NCBI GenBank assembly: GCA_030263555.1
Contig: SZPE01000005.1
Coordinates: 29,959 to 93,958 of the forward strand
Source of the DNA: CFX2 sp014338005
GTDB lineage: Bacteria; Chloroflexota; Anaerolineae; Aggregatilineales; Phototrophicaceae
Direction: 5' to 3'
DNA length: 64,000 nucleotides
This document shows positions 25,006 to 33,010 of this stretch, piece by piece; position 1 is the first letter of the stretch, and each line of letters begins with the position of its first letter. The position numbers were made by a program, and so were the translations under genes. The notes beneath the pieces are model-generated. The model ran no database searches, was not told the DNA's origin, and was given only the letters and a program-made list of their open reading frames with translations.

Positions 25006-25947
25006 CTACAACACCTGTAATACCCGCGCTCCTGCCGCCGCGATATGCGTCTGGCGTGCGGCGCTGTTTATCCCCGCCTGTTTATAAACGGCCTGCATTG
25101 CCTCGCCGGCGGCGCGTGCTGCCGGTTCGCCGTCACACACCGCGCACAGCGTCGGCCCCGCGCCGCTGATGACCACCCCCAGCGCCCCGGCCTGTTTGGC
25201 CGCCGCGCGCGCTTCTGCCAGACATGGAATCAAATGCGCTCGCGCAGCCTCCACCACTACATCGCCTTCCATCGCCGCCGCCAATGCGGCAATGTCCTGC
25301 CGGTGCAGCGCGTCCACCAAACGGGCGACCGCTGCCGTCTGCGCCACCATCTGCCGCAGCCCCACCGACGCCGGCAATACCGCGCGCGCTTCCGCCGTTG
25401 GAACGGTTATATCCGGCGTAACCAGCGCCAGCACAATGCCCGGCGGAACGGGCAGCGCGTAAATCTGATCGGCAGCCGTCCCCGTAACCAGCGTGATTCC
25501 GCCGAACAAACACGGCGCGACGTTATCGGCATGATAACCGCTCACGGCGGCCTCGCCGGCCACGCAGGCCGGCAGCAGTTCGGCGTAAGTCAGCGGCGCG
25601 CCGTAAAGCGCGTTGACCGCGACCGCCGCAGCGACGGCGCTGGCGGCGCTGCTGCCTAACCCACTGGCGAGCGGCAGGTGTTTATAGATGGTCAGCGTCA
25701 CCCCCGTTCGCACGCCCAGCAGGCGCAGCGTTTCCCCGGCGGCTACACAGGCCGTATTTTTGCCGGCCTCGTAGGGCAGCCGCCCGTTATCTCCCTCGAT
25801 ATGGACGATCACCGCGCCGGGTTCGGCACGCCGCTCCGCCCGCACCACGTCCCCCGGTTCCTCTACGGCCAGCCCCAGAATATCAAACCCAGCCCCCAGA
25901 TTCGCAACCGTCGCCGGCGCGAATGCCTCCGCCCTGGTATTCACCAT
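25006..25947 (-). CDS. thrB: Homoserine kinase
   Basis: The GHMP kinase phosphorylates homoserine on the route to threonine. The 313-residue product has the ATP motif P-L-A-S-G-L-G-S-S-A-A-S, the N-terminal A-P-A-T-V-A-N-L-G-A-G-F-D, and the C-terminal V-V-I-S-G-A-G-P-T motif. It is divergent from thrC with only about 50 bases between the start codons, so the two promoters must overlap. Confidence 0.95.
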   Translation of the reverse strand: MVNTRAEAFAPATVANLGAGFDILGLAVEEPGDVVRAERRAEPGAVIVHIEGDNGRLPYEAGKNTACVAAGETLRLLGVRTGVTLTIYKHLPLASGLGSSAASAVAAAVAVNALYGAPLTYAELLPACVAGEAAVSGYHADNVAPCLFGGITLVTGTAADQIYALPVPPGIVLALVTPDITVPTAEARAVLPASVGLRQMVAQTAAVARLVDALHRQDIAALAAAMEGDVVVEAARAHLIPCLAEARAAAKQAGALGVVISGAGPTLCAVCDGEPAARAAGEAMQAVYKQAGINSAARQTHIAAAGARVLQVL

Positions 25948-25999
25948 AAGAACTTGTTATCCTTACGCTGCGCTTCGTTATTTTTTCGCGGTGATTGTT

Positions 26000-27295
26000 A
26001 TGCACAGCATACTACAATGTATGGATTGCGGTCAGCAATACCCAATTGACCGGATTATCTATGTTTGCGAATCCTGCGGCGGGCTGCTGGATGTCTGCCA
26101 TGATTTTGAGGCTGTGCCGGTCAGCCGCGAAACTTTTGACGCGCGCCTGGGAAGCCAGGAAAAACCCTATACCAGCGGCGTCTGGCGCTACAAAGAACTG
26201 GTTTATCCCGGCATTCCCGACGAAAAAATCATCACCCGGCCAGAGGGCAACACGCCTTTATACCACCTTCCCGCCCTGGGAAGCTGGGCAGGCGTTCAAA
26301 CGCTTTACCTGAAACACGAAGGGGAAAACCCGACAGGCTCGTTCAAAGACCGGGGCATGACCGGCGGCCTCACCCAGGCCAATATCCTGGGCGTCCGGCG
26401 CGTCGCCTGCGCGTCCACCGGCAATACGTCGGCGTCGCTGGCGGCCTACGCCGCATTGGGCGGTTTTGAAGGCATCGTCTTTTTCCAAAACAAACAGGTC
26501 GCCCTGGGCAAACTGGCGCAGGCCGTCGCTTATGGCGCGACCTGCATCCAGGTTAATGCCGATTTTGACCGCAATATGGAACTGGTGCGCGAAGCCGCCG
26601 ACCGGCTTGGCATTTATGTCTTAAACTCGATCAACCCCTTCCGCCTGGAAGGGCAAAAAACCATCATTTTTGAAACCCTCCAGCAGTTACGCTGGCAGGT
26701 TCCCGACTGGATTATCTGTCCCGGCGGCAACTTGGGCAACAGTTCCGCTTTCGGCAAGGCCCTGCGAGAGCTGTACGACCTGGGTCTGATCGCCCGCCTG
26801 CCCCGCCTGGCGATCATCCAGGCCGAAGGCGCGAATCCCCTGTACAAAAGTTTCCGGCGCGGGCTGAACGGCTTAGAGCCGGTTCATGCGGAGACCATCG
26901 CCACCGCCATCAAAATCGGCAGCCCGGTTAATTATACAAAGGCCGTGCGGGCGCTGCGCTGGACAGATGGCGTGGTCGAGCAGGTCAGCGATCAGGAAAT
27001 CATGGACGCCAAAGCCCTGATTGACCGGCGCGGCATCGGCTGCGAACCGGCTTCGGCCTGCTCGCTGGCAGGGACGGCCAAACTCGTTCGCCAGGGTATC
27101 ATCCGGCCTCACGAAACCGTCGTCGGCATCCTTACCGGACACATTCTTAAAGACCCGGAAGCTACTATTCACTACCACAGCCGGCGGCTGGACGGCATCG
27201 AAGCCCACCATCCAAACGCGCTTCTGAGCGCCGAGCCGTCTATCGAAGCTATCAGCCGTATCTTGCAGGCTCCGCGCGGCGAGCCGTCGTCATGA
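26000..27295 (+). CDS. thrC: Threonine synthase
   Basis: The PLP enzyme converts phosphohomoserine to threonine. The 431-residue product opens with a zinc ribbon (Cys7, Cys10, Cys23, Cys26), followed by the PLP motif N-P-T-G-S-F-K-D-R-G-M and C-A-S-T-G-N-T-S-A-S. The start could be this ATG or a GTG 9 bases upstream; neither has a strong ribosome site. Its 3' end overlaps the convergent metB gene by 6 bases. Confidence 0.95.
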   Translation: MHSILQCMDCGQQYPIDRIIYVCESCGGLLDVCHDFEAVPVSRETFDARLGSQEKPYTSGVWRYKELVYPGIPDEKIITRPEGNTPLYHLPALGSWAGVQTLYLKHEGENPTGSFKDRGMTGGLTQANILGVRRVACASTGNTSASLAAYAALGGFEGIVFFQNKQVALGKLAQAVAYGATCIQVNADFDRNMELVREAADRLGIYVLNSINPFRLEGQKTIIFETLQQLRWQVPDWIICPGGNLGNSSAFGKALRELYDLGLIARLPRLAIIQAEGANPLYKSFRRGLNGLEPVHAETIATAIKIGSPVNYTKAVRALRWTDGVVEQVSDQEIMDAKALIDRRGIGCEPASACSLAGTAKLVRQGIIRPHETVVGILTGHILKDPEATIHYHSRRLDGIEAHHPNALLSAEPSIEAISRILQAPRGEPSS

Positions 27296-28546
27296 AATCG
27301 CCGCTAACGCCTGTTCCAGATCGTCCAGGATGTCGTCGGTATCCTCGATGCCGATGGCAAACCGCACCAGATTATCTTTAATACCCAGCGCCAGGCGTTC
27401 TTCGGTCGTTTTTTCGTAATAACTCATCAGCGCCGGCTGTTCGATCAGACTTTCCACCCCGCCTAAACTGGGCGCGATATACGGAATCCGCAGGTGGTCA
27501 ATAAAACGCCCGGTGGTTTCCAGGTCGCCCGCTACCTCGAAGCTGACTACCCCACCAAATCCACGCATCTGGGCGGCAGCAGTTGTATGATCCGGGTGCG
27601 ATTCCAACCCCGGATACCAGACCCGCTCGATTCGAGGGTGCGACTCCAGATAACGCGCCACCGCCAGCGCCGTTCGATTCTGCTGCGCCACCCGCACGGC
27701 CAGCGTTTTGATGCCCCGCTCCAGCAAATAGGCATTTTGCGGGTCAACCACGCCGCCCAGAACACCGCGCGCGTCTCGCAGCGCCCGGATACGATCCGCC
27801 TGCCCGACGACGACACCCGCCAGCAGATCGTGATGGCCTGACAGGTATTTGGTGGCGCTGTGCAGCACAAAGTCAATGCCCCATTCCAGCGGGCGCTGGT
27901 TAACGGGCGTGGCAAACGTGCTGTCAATCAGCGTCAGCACGCGATATTTTTTGCCCAGATGGGCGATTTTTTCCAGGTCGGCAATCCGAAGGTAGGGGTT
28001 GGTGGGGCTTTCTGAAATGATAAAGCGGGTCTTTTTGGGGATAATCGCTGCTTCCAGCGCCGCATAATCGCCCATCGGGACGATCGTTGTTTCGATGCCA
28101 AATCGTTTGAGGAAGGTCAAACAGAACTGGCGCGTCCGGCGGTAACAGTCATCGGTCATCACAACATGGCCGCCCGACGACAGCACCGACAGCAGCAGTG
28201 ATGTCACGGCATTCATGCCGGAAGCATACAACACCGCATCCTCGCCGCCGTCCAGCGCCGCCAGTTTACTTTCTACAGCGGCTACCGTCGGGTTGCCGTA
28301 ACGACCATATTCCTCCCGGTCGCTGCCGTCCCCCCAGGTCTTGCGATCCATAAAATCAATCAGCTCTTGCGTGTCGTTAAAGGCATAGGTAGCCGTCTGG
28401 ACTATCGGCATCGTTAAAGCGCCGTAGGCCTTGCGCCGCCGCGCGCCGCCGTGTACTGCACGGGTGCTGCTGCCCGGCGCGGGGCGCTGCCGGCCACTCC
28501 CGTTAAGCCGGTTGGCGGGCCTGTCCGTGATCCGTTCCTGCACCAT
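27290..28546 (-). CDS. metB: Cystathionine gamma-synthase/gamma-lyase family enzyme
   Basis: This trans-sulfuration PLP enzyme most likely makes cystathionine from an activated homoserine; homologous acylhomoserine sulfhydrylases or gamma-lyases are possible. The PLP lysine is in H-S-A-T-K-Y-L-S-G-H, with E-Y-G-R-Y-G-N-P-T and Y-A-S-G-M-N-A as family motifs. The ATG at 28546 is chosen because GAGGAGGGG lies directly before it; a longer in-frame reading would translate through the riboswitch terminators. The SAM-I riboswitch upstream and the thrB/thrC neighbours support a methionine-synthesis role. Confidence 0.9.
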   Translation of the reverse strand: MVQERITDRPANRLNGSGRQRPAPGSSTRAVHGGARRRKAYGALTMPIVQTATYAFNDTQELIDFMDRKTWGDGSDREEYGRYGNPTVAAVESKLAALDGGEDAVLYASGMNAVTSLLLSVLSSGGHVVMTDDCYRRTRQFCLTFLKRFGIETTIVPMGDYAALEAAIIPKKTRFIISESPTNPYLRIADLEKIAHLGKKYRVLTLIDSTFATPVNQRPLEWGIDFVLHSATKYLSGHHDLLAGVVVGQADRIRALRDARGVLGGVVDPQNAYLLERGIKTLAVRVAQQNRTALAVARYLESHPRIERVWYPGLESHPDHTTAAAQMRGFGGVVSFEVAGDLETTGRFIDHLRIPYIAPSLGGVESLIEQPALMSYYEKTTEERLALGIKDNLVRFAIGIEDTDDILDDLEQALAAIS

Positions 28547-28564
28547 TTGCCCCTCCTCATCAAC

Positions 28565-28590
28565 AAAAAACCCGGATATTTCGTCCGGGT
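28565..28590 (-). terminator. Second terminator of the metB leader
   Basis: On the minus strand a 7-bp stem ACCCGGA/TCCGGGT (28590-28584 with 28576-28570) is followed by six T (28570-28565). It lies between the first leader terminator and the metB ribosome site. Confidence 0.75.
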
Positions 28591-28604
28591 GTGTTCCTTC
28601 AAAC

Positions 28605-28627
28605 AAAAAAGACTTCGTTCTGAAGTC
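28605..28627 (-). terminator. First terminator (expression platform) of the metB riboswitch
   Basis: On the minus strand GACTTC pairs with GAAGTC (28627-28622 with 28616-28611) around a 5-base loop, followed by TTTTTT. It lies about 40 bases after the aptamer and is the probable SAM-dependent terminator. Confidence 0.8.
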
Positions 28628-28663
28628 CTGGAGGTTCATCGGCGCTTTCCGCCGGATGCTCAC

Positions 28664-28764
28664 TCTCATCTCTCAGAAACACTTCTGCCGGACTTGGCAC
28701 CTTCCCATCATCTGGGGGTTGCCGCGGTTTCGTCGGGCCGTTCCCTCCACCGCTCTTTATGAGG
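28664..28764 (-). promoter_or_regulatory. SAM-I (S-box) riboswitch aptamer upstream of metB
   Basis: The minus-strand leader matches the S-box consensus in order: P1 CTCAT (pairs with ATGAG at the far end), AAGAG-CGGTGGAGGGA, CGGCCC-GAC-GAAACC, GCGGCAACC, a GGGAAGGTGCCAA stretch, then TCC-GGCAG. P1 closes at 28665-28669. High SAM should favour termination before metB. Two intrinsic terminators follow, rather than one. Confidence 0.95.
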
Positions 28765-28784
28765 CGTTTTCAGTTGTTGGGGTT

Positions 28785-28813
28785 ACTATACCATAGACGC
28801 CGCACAAAAGCAA
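28785..28813 (-). promoter_or_regulatory. Promoter of the metB riboswitch leader
   Basis: On the minus strand TTGCTT (28813-28808), a 17-base spacer and TATAGT (28790-28785) lie about 20 bases before the aptamer. Confidence 0.65.
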
Positions 28814-28885
28814 CGAATCGTCCTCAATTTCCAGGGCAATCGCTTCAAACTGTCATCTTGCGCTCTGTTAACCCCTATCCCCCGA

Positions 28886-28962
28886 CCCCCTTTCCCCGTA
28901 TACGGAGAAAGGGGGAGTAAGAGTCTCTTTAAACCCCCTCCTTGAATTCGGGGAGGGGGTTT
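28886..28962. repeat. Two adjacent inverted repeats in a gene-free stretch
   Basis: Between the metB promoter and the FHA gene (28814-29077) no gene is seen. Two inverted repeats lie here: CCCCCTTTC...GAAAGGGGG (28886-28915, with a GTATAC centre) and AAACCCCCTCC...GGGGAGGGGGTTT (28931-28962). The C-rich blocks before and after look like a dispersed intergenic element with no coding capacity. Confidence 0.55.
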
Positions 28963-29062
28963 GGGGGTGGGGTCAAAAGGCAAAAGTCTGCTTACTGCTT
29001 ACTGAGACGAAGTATCTTCAAGCGATTGCCCTGCCTCAATTTCGGCAAACTTCTAACGGGAG

Positions 29063-29068
29063 TATAAT
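29063..29068 (+). promoter_or_regulatory. -10 element of the FHA gene
   Basis: A perfect TATAAT ends 9 bases before the GTG start, so the mRNA would have little or no 5' leader. No convincing -35 element is present. Confidence 0.4.
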
Positions 29069-29077
29069 GCATTTTAG

Positions 29078-29452
29078 GTGAGCGATTCGGAGTCCCGAAC
29101 CTTGATTCTCCGATTAGAAATTACCCTCATGAGTGGGGTTGATGATGGGCTGCATTTTAACCACAGCACCGAAAACGGCGACGGCCAGCTAGACGACCAG
29201 CGGTGGACGATCAGCATTGGGCGGCGGGAGGACAGCGATATCTGCCTCCGTCACGACATTTACGTATCGCGCCAGCACGCGCTGATCTATTGGGACGGGC
29301 ATCGGTGGTGGCTGCAAGACTGCAACAGCACCAACGGCACATTTATCGAAAGCCGGGGCGCCGACGAACGGGTTTCCGGCACGATTCCGATTAACCCTGG
29401 CGAGCTGTTCCGCGTTGGCCGTACTTGGATGCGGATTGAACCCACAGAGTAG
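29078..29452 (+). CDS. FHA domain protein
   Basis: An FHA domain binds phosphothreonine in partner proteins. The 124-residue product is nearly all one FHA domain. It shows I-S-I-G-R-R, then V-S-R-Q-H (the conserved Ser-Arg-x-x-His set) and N-S-T-N-G-T-F-I. The GTG start is used because it lies just after a TATAAT box; an ATG at 29129 is an alternative. The next gene, which has a kinase-like domain, starts 3 bases later, so the FHA protein may read a phosphorylation mark made in the same pathway. Confidence 0.85.
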   Translation: MSDSESRTLILRLEITLMSGVDDGLHFNHSTENGDGQLDDQRWTISIGRREDSDICLRHDIYVSRQHALIYWDGHRWWLQDCNSTNGTFIESRGADERVSGTIPINPGELFRVGRTWMRIEPTE

Positions 29453-29455
29453 ATT

Positions 29456-31507
29456 ATGCCGGCGATAACCCTGCGAGACATTTTGATTAACGCCCGTCAG
29501 GAAACCGTCCAGATGCGGCATTTTTACATCGGCGTCGAGCATCTGTTCATCGCGCTGCTGCAAATTCAGGGCGGCCTGGCCGGCAGCATCCTGCAAAGCC
29601 AGGGTTTAACCCCCGACTACGTGATCGAAGCCATTCGCCGTAAAGCCGGGCGCGGCACGCCGCAGCGGTTATGGGTCGGCATCCCCTATACGCCGCGCGC
29701 CGAACTGGTGCTGGACATCGCCAAAGAATTTGCCCTGGAAACCGGACACGAAGAAGCCGGAGAGCGTGAACTGCTGCGCGCCATCCTGGAAGAAGGCGAT
29801 AATCTGGCGACGCGCACGCTCAGAATGCTTGGGACCGATCTCGAATCCCTGGCGCAAGCGGCGCGCGTTTACACCTCCACCACCGAAGCGCAGCCTCCCG
29901 ATCTGGCCGTGATTTTTGGCGCCAACTTCGACCGGGCCGAAACGATTGAAAGAGAACATCTTTTCATCCTGCGGCGGATGTTCGCCTCCTATCCCAGCAT
30001 CCGGGTGGAGCGGCGGCTCACCGGCTTCCGTAAGGCCTTAATCCTGGTCGTCACGCCCATCCAGGCCGACGAACGCGAGGCAGCCTCGGTAGTCGCCAAA
30101 ATTGATCTGGCGGACAACATCCTGGATGAAGTCCAGCGGTACGAGCAGCACGTTAAAAGCGCCCTCCCGCTGCAAGCGGCGCGCCTGGAAGACCCGCCCA
30201 CCGCCCCAGAAGTGTCCGAACTGGCCGGCATTAAATATACCCTGGTCGCCAGTTCCGGCATCACCCCGGAAGATTTACGCACGCGCGTCCGCGACCGGGG
30301 CGCGGACGGCCTGGGACGCCTGCTTAAACAGGAGCTTTATATCCGTTTCTGTAAAAACTGGTGGCATCAAAATCGCCTCTTTCGTTTTCAGGTCTGGATG
30401 GAGTACGACTGGCTGCTGCCGCCCATACTCACCCTCGATGCCGTCGAAGAAGCCGAACCCCCGGCAAATGCCTGCATCCTGCATATCCCGTTCAACCGCG
30501 CGCGGGTTAAAACCCGCCTCAAAGAGCTTGAATTCGGCGATACTGTGATCCTCGAAAACTTTGTCGTCCAGCGCGTTGACTACCAGGCAAACGTCCTCAA
30601 GCTGGCAATCGGCTACGGAGACGAAGCCGACAAACGCGCCTACAAAGTGGAAGTGCGCGGCCTCAACCTCTCAAAAGACCACTTTTATCGCGGTGAAGTG
30701 ATCGAACGTCTCGTTGGGCGCGTCTGGAAAACGCGCCATGATGTACTCGTGGAAGCGGCACTCGCCTTGCATCCGGATTTCGACCTGCGTTCCCGCTGGA
30801 TTCCCACAGGGAAAAGCCGCGTCCTCAACCCGCTGCTGATCTACGACGATTTGTTAGACCGGCATATAAACGGCTCACAGAGCAAAATTCACGGCGATCT
30901 GCACCTGGGCAACGTTCTGATCGGACCCAGCGGCAGCATGTGGCTGATAGATTTCGGCCATACCCGCGACGGTCACACCTTGTTCGACTGGGCGACCTTT
31001 GAGGTCAGCCTGCTCGGCGACGCAGTGATGCCCGGCCTGGATGAAAGCTGGGAAAGCGCGCGCCTCGTCCTCCAGCATATCCTGTTCCTTAATACACGAA
31101 CGCCGGTCAAATCAGCTGACAGCCGCATCAGCGCCGCGATGGAAGCCGTCGAAGCCGTTCGAGACATCGTGGAGGAATGCCTGACCGATGAAACGCGCTG
31201 GGATGAATATTATATTGCGCTGGGCCTGTGCGCGCTCCGCGCCATCACCTGGGATACGATGTCTCTGGGCGGGCGGCGGCTGATGTTCCTGCTGGCCGGG
31301 TTGATGGCGCTGGAAGTCAACCATGCCGCCCTGGTGCCGGATACGCTCACGCCTTCGCCCGATGAAGATGTCGCCCTCTCGCCGGGGGCTTCTACGCCCA
31401 AAACCGACGTGATTGACGACATGACACCCGGCAGCCAGGGCCGCCTGGATATAGACTCCCCACGCCATCGCGGATTTAACCAGCAGTCCAACGAACCGGA
31501 TTTATAA
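29456..31507 (+). CDS. ClpN-domain / APH-like kinase fusion protein
   Basis: A 683-residue protein of unusual architecture. Residues about 5-140 look like a Clp N-terminal (double ClpN repeat) domain: ARQETVQMRHFYIGVEHLFIALLQI matches its substrate-binding helix pattern. A kinase-like fold of the aminoglycoside phosphotransferase type follows. Lys215 in V-V-A-K-I and a downstream Glu (R-Y-E-Q) look like the N-lobe pair. The catalytic loop is H479-G-D-L-H-L-G-N486 and the metal site is D499-F-G, so it should be active. A Pro-rich acidic tail ends the protein. Its nearest named relatives may be the TCAD9-type kinases of NTPase-centred conflict systems, from memory. Its substrate is unknown. It follows the FHA gene by 3 bases. 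Confidence 0.75.
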   Translation: MPAITLRDILINARQETVQMRHFYIGVEHLFIALLQIQGGLAGSILQSQGLTPDYVIEAIRRKAGRGTPQRLWVGIPYTPRAELVLDIAKEFALETGHEEAGERELLRAILEEGDNLATRTLRMLGTDLESLAQAARVYTSTTEAQPPDLAVIFGANFDRAETIEREHLFILRRMFASYPSIRVERRLTGFRKALILVVTPIQADEREAASVVAKIDLADNILDEVQRYEQHVKSALPLQAARLEDPPTAPEVSELAGIKYTLVASSGITPEDLRTRVRDRGADGLGRLLKQELYIRFCKNWWHQNRLFRFQVWMEYDWLLPPILTLDAVEEAEPPANACILHIPFNRARVKTRLKELEFGDTVILENFVVQRVDYQANVLKLAIGYGDEADKRAYKVEVRGLNLSKDHFYRGEVIERLVGRVWKTRHDVLVEAALALHPDFDLRSRWIPTGKSRVLNPLLIYDDLLDRHINGSQSKIHGDLHLGNVLIGPSGSMWLIDFGHTRDGHTLFDWATFEVSLLGDAVMPGLDESWESARLVLQHILFLNTRTPVKSADSRISAAMEAVEAVRDIVEECLTDETRWDEYYIALGLCALRAITWDTMSLGGRRLMFLLAGLMALEVNHAALVPDTLTPSPDEDVALSPGASTPKTDVIDDMTPGSQGRLDIDSPRHRGFNQQSNEPDL

Positions 31508-32563
31508 ACGCGCCAAGACTTCCCCGGCGAACTCATCCGTACTGATAAACGAACCCCCGCGCGGGCTGATGTCCGCCGTCCGCGCGCCGGCGGCTAAGGT
31601 CTGTTCCAGGGCGCTTTCGACCGCCCGCGCTTCGGCCTCCAGCCCCAGGCTGTAACGCAGCAGCATAGCCGCGCTTAAAATCGTCCCGGTCGGGTTGGCT
31701 TTACCCTGCCCTGCGATGTCCGGCGCGGAGCCATGCACCGGCTCGTACAGGCCAAACGTCCCTGCCCCCAACGACGCCGACGGCAGCATCCCCAACGACC
31801 CCGCCAGCACCGAAGCTTCATCGCTTAATATATCGCCAAACATATTGCTGGCGAGGATCACGTCAAAAGCTGCCGGTCGTGTCATCAGGTACATGGTGCA
31901 GGCATCCACCAGCACATGATCGAGTTCCACGTCGGCATAATCTTCATGCACTTTAACAACCGTTCGCCGCCACAACCGCATCGAAGCCAGCACGTTGGCT
32001 TTATCCACCGATGTCAATTTCCGCCGTCGCCCTTGCGCCGCGCGGAAGGCCACCTGCGCCACCCGTTCGACCTCCGGCACGGTGTACAGCTCCGTATCAT
32101 AGGCGGACTGTCCATCGCCCTGTTCCTGGCGCGGGCCGAAATAAATGCCGCCGGTCAGCTCGCGCACGAACAGCATATCCACGCCCTCCAGCAGCTCGGC
32201 TCGCAGCGGGGTATGCTGCGCCAGCGCGGGATAAGCCTTCACCGGACGCAGGTTGGCGAACAGCTCGAAATGTTTACGCAGCCCCAAAAGCCCTTGCTCC
32301 GGGCGCACCGGCGCAGTCGGGTCCGACCACTGCGGCCCGCCCACCGCGCCCAGCAGAATCGCATTCGCCCCCTCGCACGCCTTCAGGGTTTCGTCAGGCA
32401 GCGGGCTTCCGGTCTGGTCAATGGCAATCCCGCCCATCAGAGCTTCATAAAACGTGAAATCATGTCCATACTTGCCGGCAATTTTTCCCAGCACGCGGAC
32501 AGCTTGCGCCGTCACTTCCGGCCCGATGCCATCGCCGGGCAGTACGGTAATAGTCGCTTTCAT
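31502..32563 (-). CDS. leuB: 3-Isopropylmalate dehydrogenase
   Basis: LeuB oxidises 3-isopropylmalate to the leucine precursor. The 353-residue product starts M-K-A-T-I-T-V-L-P-G-D-G-I-G-P-E-V and has the metal- and substrate-binding motifs of the family (D-E-A-S-V-L-A-G-S-L-G-M-L-P-S-A-S). The start at 32563 has AAGGA upstream; the longer reading from 32596 lacks a site. It is the last gene of the long ilv/leu operon. The stop overlaps the end of the convergent kinase gene by 6 bases, and no terminator is visible. Confidence 0.96.
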   Translation of the reverse strand: MKATITVLPGDGIGPEVTAQAVRVLGKIAGKYGHDFTFYEALMGGIAIDQTGSPLPDETLKACEGANAILLGAVGGPQWSDPTAPVRPEQGLLGLRKHFELFANLRPVKAYPALAQHTPLRAELLEGVDMLFVRELTGGIYFGPRQEQGDGQSAYDTELYTVPEVERVAQVAFRAAQGRRRKLTSVDKANVLASMRLWRRTVVKVHEDYADVELDHVLVDACTMYLMTRPAAFDVILASNMFGDILSDEASVLAGSLGMLPSASLGAGTFGLYEPVHGSAPDIAGQGKANPTGTILSAAMLLRYSLGLEAEARAVESALEQTLAAGARTADISPRGGSFISTDEFAGEVLARL

Positions 32564-32586
32564 ATACAGTTCCTTTTTGGTGTGGA

Positions 32587-32614
32587 GTAGGAACACGCCG
32601 CAGCGCGTCCCTAC
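32587..32614. repeat. Intercistronic hairpin between the cupin gene and leuB
   Basis: The arms GTAGGAACACGC and GCGCGTCCCTAC pair over 12 positions (two imperfect) with a CGCA loop. There is no T-run. Confidence 0.45.
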
Positions 32615-32631
32615 ATGAGTCTGAAAAGACC

Positions 32632-32997
32632 TTAAATGCGCTTCAGATCGCGCACCGTCCGCTCATCCTGGACATTGCCGGTATTCAGCGTCCCCACCGG
32701 CTCGAACAGCAGGACGTGAACCTCATCCTCCGCCACCGGGCGGTGTTTAACGCCTTTAGGGATGATAACGAATTCACCCTCATCAAGTATCACCACGCCG
32801 TCGCGCAGTTCGATCCGCAGACGGCCTTTAACCACCAGAAACAGCTCGTCTTCCTCATCATGATGATGCCAGATGAACTCGCCCTTCAGCTTGACGAGTT
32901 TGACAGCGAAATCGTTCACCTGCCCGGCCAGCCGGGGACTCCAGTAATCCTGGAACAGACTGAACTTTTCCGCCAGGTTGACCTTTTCAATATCCAC
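32632..32997 (-). CDS. Cupin-domain protein
   Basis: Small single-domain cupin (121 residues from the GTG at 32997, which has GGAGCGG upstream; an ATG at 33054 would overlap cimA by 44 bases). The metal site residues are visible in W-H-H-H-D-E-E-D-E and in G-V-K-H-R-P-V. The stretch from V-N-L-A-E-K-F-S-L-F is how close relatives begin, which supports the shorter start. It lies inside the ilv/leu operon, between cimA and leuB. Its role there is unknown. Confidence 0.85.
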   Translation of the reverse strand: MDIEKVNLAEKFSLFQDYWSPRLAGQVNDFAVKLVKLKGEFIWHHHDEEDELFLVVKGRLRIELRDGVVILDEGEFVIIPKGVKHRPVAEDEVHVLLFEPVGTLNTGNVQDERTVRDLKRI

Positions 32998-33010
32998 TAA
33001 CCCGCTCCAC

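Noticed and set aside
28547..28669. N-terminal extension of metB to 28669
   Set aside because: The added codons cover the riboswitch aptamer end and both terminators. A strong ribosome site precedes 28546.
28886..28962. CRISPR array or phage attachment site in the C-rich repeats
   Set aside because: The repeats are inverted and non-identical, with no spacer pattern and no integrase nearby.
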